11,214 nucleotides of DNA from Lysobacterales bacterium (lineage in GTDB: Bacteria > Pseudomonadota > Gammaproteobacteria > Xanthomonadales > Marinicellaceae): contig JALSIL010000497.1 of assembly GCA_026990095.1 (NCBI GenBank), forward strand, positions 1-11,214. The letters run 5' to 3'. Shown here piece by piece: positions 5,684 through 11,214 of the stretch; position 1 is the first letter of the stretch, and every line of letters begins with the position of its first letter. The notes beneath the pieces were generated by a model that saw only the letters and a program-made list of their open reading frames with translations, was not told where the DNA came from and did no database searches. The translations under genes and the position numbers were made by a program.

Positions 5684-6706
5684 ATGAAAAAGTGGATGAT
5701 TTATGGAGCTAACGGCTATTCTGGTGAACTTATTGCGAATTACGCTAAACAACAATCCTTTTCCCCGATTATTGCAGGCAGAAATAGCCAAACCATAAAA
5801 ACATTCGCCAATGATTTGGGGTTTGAATCACGAGTCTTTGACTTGTCAAGCCCCACAATTATTGCTCAAAACTTACACGATGTTGATGTGGTGATTAACT
5901 GTGCAGGGCCTTTTTCTCACACCGCAAAAGCCATGATTCAAGCTTGTCTTAACAGTCAGACTCATTACCTTGATATTACCGGCGAAATAGCCGTATTCGA
6001 AATGGCAAAATCATTTGATAAACAAGCCAAAGAAGCGGGCATTGTTTTATGCCCTGGCGTTGGCTTTGATGTCATTCCAACAGATTGCTTGGCATCACAA
6101 CTCAAAGAACTAATGCCCGATGCGACGCATTTAGCCTTAGGCTTTGATTCCAAATCTGGATTTTCCCCGGGAACCGCCAAAACCTCTGTTGAGGGGCTGG
6201 CATCCGGTGGGAAAATTAGAGAAAATGGCAAAATTATCTCTGTACCACTCGCCTATAAAACCCGAAAAATAGATTTTGGCAATGGTGAAAAACTTGCCAT
6301 GAGCATTCCGTGGGGTGATGTGTCAACGGCTCATTTCACCACAAAAATTCCAAACATAGAAGTGTATATTCCTGCCTCACCCAACTTAGTTAAAAAACTT
6401 AAACGCATGAATTATATTCGCGGCTTATTGGGTTTAGGTTTTGTGCAAAATTTCTTAAAAAACCGCATAGAAAAATCAGTTCGTGGTCCTACCGACAAAC
6501 AAAGACAAAAACTAAAAACTTACCTTTGGGGTGAGGTAAAAAATGCCAAAGGCGAATGCAAAACAGTGCGCCTTGAAACGGACAACGGTTACACCTTAAC
6601 CATGACAGGTGGATTAAAAATGGTCGAACACACCCTTGCAACCACCAAATCAGGTTATTACACCCCGAGCACCTTGGTTAACAATCACTTGTTGGATGAG
6701 CTTTAA
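5684..6706 (+). CDS. Saccharopine-dehydrogenase-like NAD(P)-binding oxidoreductase
   Basis: A 340-residue protein of the saccharopine dehydrogenase-like superfamily, which also includes the trans-acting enoyl reductases of lipid synthesis. It starts with a Rossmann motif YGANGYSG (7-14) and AGRN (31-34), then INCAGPFSHTAKAMIQACL (71-89), HYLDITGE (94-101) and CPGVGFDVIPTD (123-134), all typical of the group. The C-terminal half (about 150-340) carries SGFSPGTAKTSVEG (158-171) and a short hydrophobic stretch near 245-258. A Shine-Dalgarno AGGA (5672-5675) lies 8 bases before the ATG and overlaps the end of the SDR gene, from which only 4 bases separate it; the two are surely co-transcribed. 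True lysine biosynthesis is unlikely in this context; a reductase acting on a lipid or acyl intermediate fits better, but the substrate is unknown. Its last 29 bases overlap the 3' end of the recQ-like gene on the other strand. Confidence 0.82.
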   Translation: MKKWMIYGANGYSGELIANYAKQQSFSPIIAGRNSQTIKTFANDLGFESRVFDLSSPTIIAQNLHDVDVVINCAGPFSHTAKAMIQACLNSQTHYLDITGEIAVFEMAKSFDKQAKEAGIVLCPGVGFDVIPTDCLASQLKELMPDATHLALGFDSKSGFSPGTAKTSVEGLASGGKIRENGKIISVPLAYKTRKIDFGNGEKLAMSIPWGDVSTAHFTTKIPNIEVYIPASPNLVKKLKRMNYIRGLLGLGFVQNFLKNRIEKSVRGPTDKQRQKLKTYLWGEVKNAKGECKTVRLETDNGYTLTMTGGLKMVEHTLATTKSGYYTPSTLVNNHLLDEL

Positions 6707-8621
6707 GACTTAAATGCGACAAAACCCATGTTTTGACTAGGGCATAAGGGTATTTTTCAAGGTAGGCAAAATAGGGCAGTGCCCTGATTTTGTATTTTCT
6801 AAAAATCGGAGTCGAGATTCCGCACAGGTATTTAACCAAATTGTTGGCACTAAAGGCATCGCCAATGGCGTGGATAAACTCGGCGGTGAGTTGCTCAAAA
6901 TCATGAGTTTCAATTTTGGTCAGTTTATTTTCACTTTCAAAGTTCGCTTGACCCGTTAAACAATGCGAACAATGCCCGCATTTTTCAAAATTCAACTCTT
7001 CTCCAAAATAATGCGCTAACTCTTTACTTAAACAAGCATCAGATTCAAATAAAGCTACCATGTTGTGGATGCGTTGCACTTCGGTTTGCTCTTTTTTCAA
7101 GAAGACATTAAACAGCTCTTTTGCTACTTCTTTCGCATCATAGTTGTGAGTGACTATATCAAAGCGTTCCACCGATTGTTTGGCCTGTAACTCTAACAGA
7201 CCTTGCTGTTCAAAGTATTCCAAGGCAACAATAATGCGTGCTCTATCGGTGGAATAATTTTCCATGATTGCTTGAATATCGACGTAGGTCCAGAGTTTTT
7301 TCTTGATGCTGTTGTGAAATATAGCTGCGATAAAATCACGGCGTTCTGCTTGAAAACGGTTGATAATGGCATCGGTATCACAATTTTTAAACGAGTATTC
7401 TTCAAAATAAGTGAATTTTGGTTTAATGATTCCTCGCATTTCCAGATAAACTAATAAGGTCTTTAATGGCAACACTTTGATATTCAATTCATTGGATAAG
7501 GTGATAATTTTGGTTTCCCAAAAAGGCTCTTGACTGTTTTGAATTTGTTCTAGCAATAGTTGTATGCCTTTGAAATCAGGTGTATCTCCGTAGACAAAAT
7601 TCTCTTGCACGGTTATGCCATCGCTATTGGCTAAGATTTGGCACAGAGACCTTTTGCCATCCCGCCCTGAACGACCAATTTCTTGGCTGTAATTTTCTAT
7701 GGACTTGGGCAAGTCATAGTGAATTACGCACCTGACATCTTTTTTATCAATGCCCATACCAAAAGCGATGGTGGCAACGATGCAGTTGATTTGCCCTTGC
7801 ATAAATTGGTTTTGAATCAATTCACGCTCATCTGTTTTCATGCCTGCATGGTAATGGTGTGCGTTAATGCCTTTGTTCTTTAAAAACTCAGCAACTTCAT
7901 AAGCCGTCTTTTGTAAAGTGACGTAGACAATTGAAGGCAAATCTGGATTTTTAGCTAAGGCAGCAAACAAAGCGTGTGGGCGATTTTTGCTTGGAGTTGG
8001 TTGCATCTGTAAAAACAGATTTTCTCGGTAAAATCCAGTAATCACCACATCATCTTTATCAATGGCAAACTTGGCTTGCATATCGACAACCACTTGTTGA
8101 GTTGCCGTAGCGGTGAGCAATAAGACTTGTGGAATTTTAAATTCGCGTTGGTATTGAGGTAATTTTAAATAATCTGGGCGAAAATTATGCCCCCATTCGG
8201 ATATGCAATGGGCTTCGTCTATTACCATGAGCGATACATTCATGCGTTGCAATTGCCCGCGAAAACGTTCATTTTTAAAACGTTCAACTGAAATCATCAG
8301 GATTTTTAAGTGGTTACTTTTGGCTCTTTCTAGCACCTTATTGTATTCTTCACGCTCTAAAGAAGAGTCCAGTCGTGCCGCCGAAATATTGTGTGACAAT
8401 AAAAAATCCAGTTGGTCTTTCATTAAAGACAATAAAGGCGAAACCACTAAAGTGATGCCTTGCAGTTGTAAGGCGGGTAATTGATAACACAAGGATTTAC
8501 CCGAACCTGTGGGGAAAATAGCACAGGCAGACTTGCCCTGAACAACTTTTTCTATGACTTGTTGTTGACCAGTTTTAAATTCCTCAAACCCAAAAACATC
8601 CTGTAAATTTTTTAAACTCAT
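6678..8621 (-). CDS. recQ: RecQ-family ATP-dependent DNA helicase
   Basis: A 647-residue superfamily 2 helicase that unwinds DNA 3' to 5' in recombination and replication-fork repair. Motifs: motif 0 GFEEFKTGQQQVI (11-23), Walker A FPTGSGKS (36-43), DEAH (135-138) running into the RecQ aromatic-rich loop CISEWGHNFRPDY (139-151), TATAT (170-174), motif V FGMGIDKKDVR (287-297) and motif VI QEIGRSGRDG (313-322). A four-cysteine zinc site is present (Cys530, 548, 551, 554; spacing as in Escherichia coli RecQ), but it lies about 150 residues later than in that protein. A winged-helix-like stretch (about 370-480) seems to sit before it. No clear HRDC domain is seen. The ATG has AGGA 6 bases upstream (8631-8628). 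The symbol reflects the family; the genome may also hold a canonical recQ. Confidence 0.92.
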   Translation of the reverse strand: MSLKNLQDVFGFEEFKTGQQQVIEKVVQGKSACAIFPTGSGKSLCYQLPALQLQGITLVVSPLLSLMKDQLDFLLSHNISAARLDSSLEREEYNKVLERAKSNHLKILMISVERFKNERFRGQLQRMNVSLMVIDEAHCISEWGHNFRPDYLKLPQYQREFKIPQVLLLTATATQQVVVDMQAKFAIDKDDVVITGFYRENLFLQMQPTPSKNRPHALFAALAKNPDLPSIVYVTLQKTAYEVAEFLKNKGINAHHYHAGMKTDERELIQNQFMQGQINCIVATIAFGMGIDKKDVRCVIHYDLPKSIENYSQEIGRSGRDGKRSLCQILANSDGITVQENFVYGDTPDFKGIQLLLEQIQNSQEPFWETKIITLSNELNIKVLPLKTLLVYLEMRGIIKPKFTYFEEYSFKNCDTDAIINRFQAERRDFIAAIFHNSIKKKLWTYVDIQAIMENYSTDRARIIVALEYFEQQGLLELQAKQSVERFDIVTHNYDAKEVAKELFNVFLKKEQTEVQRIHNMVALFESDACLSKELAHYFGEELNFEKCGHCSHCLTGQANFESENKLTKIETHDFEQLTAEFIHAIGDAFSANNLVKYLCGISTPIFRKYKIRALPYFAYLEKYPYALVKTWVLSHLSLKAHPTSDC

Positions 8622-8642
8622 AATTTATCCTATTAAATTGGA

Positions 8643-8662
8643 ACAATTGGCGTTAAAATTGT
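8643..8662. promoter_or_regulatory. Inverted repeat in the recQ/methyltransferase intergenic region
   Basis: ACAATT (8643-8648) and AATTGT (8657-8662) form 6-bp arms around 8 bases, midway between two divergent genes that are only 79 bases apart. A possible rightward promoter TTGGAA (8638-8643) with TCTAAA (8662-8667), 18-base spacing, overlaps it. It could be an operator shared by both genes or chance in AT-rich DNA. Confidence 0.25.
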
Positions 8663-8700
8663 CTAAACAACTCACATAAACAAATAGAGAGAGTTAACGC

Positions 8701-9450
8701 ATGAAAACATTATTACTTTTAGTCATCAGTTTTGCAACTTATGCCGATGATTTTAAAACCACGGAGGCGAAGCTAGTCTCAGCCTTGGAGTCTTCTATCC
8801 GTACTGAAAAGGAAACTCAGCGCGATAGAAATCGTCGCCCCATTAGCACGCTCAAATTTTTTGGCTTGCGTGATGACATGAAAGTTGTCGAACTTATTCC
8901 TGGTGGTGGTTGGTATACAAAACTGTTAGCCCCTGTTTTAAAAGAGAACGGTGATTTTTCCGTTGCTTATGGAACTTCACGCATCGAAAAGTCTTTGTTA
9001 AAGAACAATGACAACTTTAAAGGTGTTAAGGTTTTAGCGAAAAACAACAAAATGTATCGCAAAGAAGGGGCTAAATTTTATTCAATTGAAAACACTGACT
9101 TAGGCACCAAAAATGCCGACATGGTTTTGACCTTTAGAAATTACCACAATTTTGATTTTGAAGGCAGAAAAGCCATGAATCACGCCGTTTATAAGGCCTT
9201 GAAAGTAGGTGGCATATACGGTGTTGTGGATCATACCCGCAGACATATGCAAGGCGATGACAATGAAAATCGCAGACGATTTGACCCAGTTCTTGCCATT
9301 AAAGAAATTCAAGAGGCTGGTTTTAAATTAGTCGATTACAGCAACCTCCACTACCGCCCTGATGATGAGCTGCGTTATGAAGTGGGAAGAAAAACAGTCA
9401 CGGGCAATACCGATAGATTTACTTTGAAATTTGTAAAGGTAAAAAAATAG
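8701..9450 (+). CDS. Exported SAM-dependent methyltransferase-like protein
   Basis: A 249-residue protein with a short Sec signal peptide (MKTLLLLVISFATYA, cleavage expected after Ala15), so it should act in the periplasm. The mature part looks like a class I methyltransferase: motif I VVELIPGGGWYTKLLAP (62-78), an Asp-containing segment NADMVLTFRNYHNF (138-151), GGIYGVVDHTR (170-180) and a C-terminal EIQEAGFKLVDYS block (202-214). It matches a family of predicted exported methyltransferases common in proteobacteria; no substrate is known to me. Export is puzzling because S-adenosylmethionine is cytoplasmic, so the fold may have another job. The start is supported by a purine-rich AGAGAGAG (8686-8693) 7 bases upstream. 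It diverges from recQ and converges on the glycosyltransferase gene with a 4-base gap and no visible terminator. Confidence 0.82.
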   Translation: MKTLLLLVISFATYADDFKTTEAKLVSALESSIRTEKETQRDRNRRPISTLKFFGLRDDMKVVELIPGGGWYTKLLAPVLKENGDFSVAYGTSRIEKSLLKNNDNFKGVKVLAKNNKMYRKEGAKFYSIENTDLGTKNADMVLTFRNYHNFDFEGRKAMNHAVYKALKVGGIYGVVDHTRRHMQGDDNENRRRFDPVLAIKEIQEAGFKLVDYSNLHYRPDDELRYEVGRKTVTGNTDRFTLKFVKVKK

Positions 9451-9454
9451 AGAG

Positions 9455-10402
9455 CTAATCTTCTTTATCAGCAGCCTTAGGCGGATGATATTTATCAATT
9501 AAATACAAAGGGCGTTGTTTGTTTTCTTCAAATAAACGCCCTAAGTATTCTCCAATAATGCCCAGAGCCATTAATTGAATGCCGCCTAAAAATAAAATAA
9601 CCACCATCATTGTTGGGTAACCTTGTGGGTCGCCACCAAAAATCAAAGCCTTTAAAATGACTTTTATTCCGTACAAAAAAGAAAACAAGGCAACGGCTGT
9701 ACCAATCCACGTGGCAAACTTAAGAGGAACATAAGAAAATGAAGTAATGCCATCCATTGCAAAAGAAAAAAGCTTACGCATATTAAACTTGGTCTCGCCT
9801 GCGAAGCGTTCTTTGCGATCAAAATAAATCGCTTTTTGTTTATAACCTACCCAAGCAAAAATTCCTTTCATGAATCGATTGCTTTCGCGTAACTTGTTGA
9901 TAGCCCTGACGGCTTTTATATCCATTAAACGGTAGTCGCCTGTGTCTTTGGGAATGGATATTTTGCTCATTTTATTAATGACTGTATAAAACCACGATGC
10001 CGTGGCTTTTTTTAGGTAGGTTTCTCCTTCGCGTTTTCGTCTTGTGGCATAAATTACGTCGTAGCCTTTTTGCCATTCTTGCAACATCTGCGGTATCAAT
10101 TCAGGCGGGTCTTGCAAGTCCACATCAATAACCACAACCGCATCGGCATCGGCATGATCAAGTCCTGCTGTTAGGGCGTATTCTTTGCCAAAATTCCGAC
10201 TTAAACTGATAAAACCAACACGAGAATCTTTGTGCCGCAAAAATTCTATGTGCGAAACGGTGCCATCACTTGACCCATCATCGACAAATAAAATAGTCCA
10301 TTGAACACCACACGTGCTTAGGATTTGTTTCATTTTTTCGTAAAAAATGTCTACAACTTCTTGCTCATTAAAGACTGGAACGATTATTTGTAATTTTTTC
10401 AT
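9455..10402 (-). CDS. Membrane-anchored GT2 glycosyltransferase (GtrB/DPM1-like)
   Basis: A 315-residue family 2 glycosyltransferase of the type that transfers a sugar from a nucleotide donor to undecaprenyl phosphate on the cytoplasmic face of the inner membrane. Visible: VPVFNEQE (8-15), FVDDGSSDGT (39-48), SLSRNFGKEYALTAGLDHA (67-85), the metal-binding DVDLQDPPE (93-101), GDYRLM (155-160), and two C-terminal membrane segments (about 229-252 and 264-284) ending in GEYLGRLFEENKQRPLY (284-300), typical of GtrB/ArnC-like enzymes. The product would serve O-antigen, lipid A or glycan modification; which one is unknown, as no flippase or acceptor glycosyltransferase is in the window. The ATG at 10402 is chosen: a TTG at 10420 would add 6 residues but has no ribosome binding site and lies upstream of the best -10 box. 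Confidence 0.88.
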   Translation of the reverse strand: MKKLQIIVPVFNEQEVVDIFYEKMKQILSTCGVQWTILFVDDGSSDGTVSHIEFLRHKDSRVGFISLSRNFGKEYALTAGLDHADADAVVVIDVDLQDPPELIPQMLQEWQKGYDVIYATRRKREGETYLKKATASWFYTVINKMSKISIPKDTGDYRLMDIKAVRAINKLRESNRFMKGIFAWVGYKQKAIYFDRKERFAGETKFNMRKLFSFAMDGITSFSYVPLKFATWIGTAVALFSFLYGIKVILKALIFGGDPQGYPTMMVVILFLGGIQLMALGIIGEYLGRLFEENKQRPLYLIDKYHPPKAADKED

Positions 10403-10408
10403 GGTGGA

Positions 10409-10437
10409 ATTATAACTCAATAATAAGGGCTTTGCAT
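10409..10437 (-). promoter_or_regulatory. Glycosyltransferase promoter, predicted leaderless transcript
   Basis: A consensus TATAAT on the minus strand (10414-10409) is followed by exactly six bases and then the ATG (10402), placing the normal +1 position on the A of the start codon. The upstream hexamer at 17-base spacing is ATGCAA (10437-10432), a poor -35. No Shine-Dalgarno sequence precedes the ATG, which agrees with leaderless translation. Confidence 0.45.
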
Positions 10438-10460
10438 ATTAGTTATAAAAAGGATATGAT
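10432..10460 (+). promoter_or_regulatory. Promoter of nhaC
   Basis: TTGCAT (10432-10437) and TATGAT (10455-10460, 5 of 6 to consensus) are separated by 17 bases. The predicted start near 10467 gives a leader of about 23 bases that contains AGG (10482-10484) as ribosome binding site. The -35 hexamer is the same duplex DNA used by the opposite promoter. Confidence 0.5.
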
Positions 10461-10489
10461 ATTGAACATTCATTTATTAACAGGTCATC

Positions 10490-11214
10490 ATGCCGACAAA
10501 AACTAGCTCTTTACTTCATGCCTCTATAGTCTTTTCAGTTTTAATTTTGATGATTTCACTTGGATTATTCAAGATGAAAATTTCTTTACATATCATTTTG
10601 TTTTTTGTATTGATATGGGTGGCATTAAATGCCCGTTTATTAGGATATAATTTTGAACAAATACGGCAAATGATGAGTGACAGTTTGTCACGTTCATTAT
10701 CCGCTATTTATATTTTTTGTTTGATCGGAATTGTTATTGCCTCTTTTATGCATTCTGGCACGGTGGTTGCTCTGATTTATTACGGACTTAATTGGATTTC
10801 TGCTCAATGGTTTTTACCCATTGGTTTAATTTTATGCTCCATCATGTCTATATCAATTGGCACCTCTTGGGGAACCGTTGGCACATTGGGTGTGGTTTTT
10901 ATGGGAATCGGTACCGTGCTTAATGTGCCCTTGCCCTTGGTTGCTGGCATGGTCATATCAGGTGCCACTTTTGGTGATAAACTTTCGCCAGTTTCAGATA
11001 CCACAAACTTAGCTTCTATGAGTGCGGGTACGGATTTATATGCCCACATCAAGTCTATGCTTTATACCACCATCCCATCTTATATAATTGTTATAGTTGC
11101 TTTTGCTTATTTGGGCTTTCAAAGCAACACCACCGCCTCTTTTACTGAAATTACAGCCATTCAAGATGTATTATCTAAGCATTATAAACTTAACTTCCTA
11201 ATTACACTCGCGCC
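10490..11214 (+). CDS. nhaC: Na+/H+ antiporter NhaC, 5' part (runs off the window)
   Basis: The reading frame from ATG at 10490 stays open to the window end (241 codons), so the gene is truncated by the window, not broken. The protein is very hydrophobic, with about six membrane segments visible (near 10-27, 32-48, 70-86, 90-125, 130-157 and 194-210). SIGTSWGTVGTLG (122-134) and GATFGDKLSPVSDTTNLA (158-175) are signature segments of the NhaC family of inner-membrane antiporters; the charged Asp163, Lys164 and Asp170 in the second are good candidates for ion-path residues. The family exchanges external H+ for internal Na+ (some members malate for lactate with Na+). AGG 5 bases before the ATG, in CAGGTCATC, is a modest ribosome binding site. 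It diverges from the glycosyltransferase gene. Full-length members have roughly 450-500 residues, so about half is seen. Confidence 0.92.
   Translation, partial: MPTKTSSLLHASIVFSVLILMISLGLFKMKISLHIILFFVLIWVALNARLLGYNFEQIRQMMSDSLSRSLSAIYIFCLIGIVIASFMHSGTVVALIYYGLNWISAQWFLPIGLILCSIMSISIGTSWGTVGTLGVVFMGIGTVLNVPLPLVAGMVISGATFGDKLSPVSDTTNLASMSAGTDLYAHIKSMLYTTIPSYIIVIVAFAYLGFQSNTTASFTEITAIQDVLSKHYKLNFLITLA

Noticed and set aside
10804..11052. 82-codon minus-strand open frame within nhaC
   Set aside because: Antisense to the conserved NhaC signature region; composition is that of a reverse-complement shadow.

Overview
The window looks like chromosomal DNA of a moderately AT-rich Gram-negative bacterium. 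A gammaproteobacterium is my best guess, judged from the gene types (FadE-like acyl-CoA dehydrogenase, ParD-like/ParE-like toxin-antitoxin, GtrB-type glycosyltransferase, NhaC antiporter, lipoprotein and Sec signals). No rRNA, tRNA or other firm taxonomic marker is present, so this is inference. I see no CRISPR array, transposase, integrase or tRNA.

Region 1 (1-1760) is accessory in character. A type II toxin-antitoxin operon on the minus strand has its own promoter/operator and its own rho-independent terminator. It lies between two imperfect direct copies of a repeat of about 73 bp (44-117 and 849-921, about 85% identical, with a 27-base identical core). A very AT-rich gene for a lipoprotein with a ClpP/crotonase-like fold follows.

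Region 2 (1778-6706) is a lipid or acyl-CoA catabolism locus organised around a divergent control region (about 4739-4866). Leftward runs an operon of acyl-CoA dehydrogenase, TetR regulator and APH-type phosphotransferase, overlapping or nearly so. Rightward run a short-chain dehydrogenase and a saccharopine-dehydrogenase-like oxidoreductase with a 4-base gap. A palindrome (GAGCGAACGCTC, 4800-4811) sits beside a good leftward promoter and inside a weaker candidate rightward promoter; it is the likely site for the TetR protein. The kinase plus dehydrogenase pair is the split equivalent of the fused eukaryotic ACAD10/ACAD11 proteins and resembles LvaA/LvaC of the levulinate pathway. The best hypothesis is therefore breakdown of 4-hydroxy (or similar) acyl-CoAs by phosphorylation and elimination, with the SDR making or consuming the hydroxyacyl intermediate.

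Region 3 (6678-11214) holds housekeeping or mixed genes: a RecQ-family helicase with an unusually late zinc cluster, a secreted methyltransferase-like protein, a membrane-anchored GT2 glycosyltransferase, and the first 241 codons of an NhaC Na+/H+ antiporter running off the end. recQ overlaps the 3' end of the saccharopine-type gene tail to tail by 29 bp, and the methyltransferase and glycosyltransferase genes converge with a 4-base gap. The glycosyltransferase and nhaC promoters look back-to-back and symmetric around one shared -35 hexamer, and the glycosyltransferase transcript is predicted to be leaderless.
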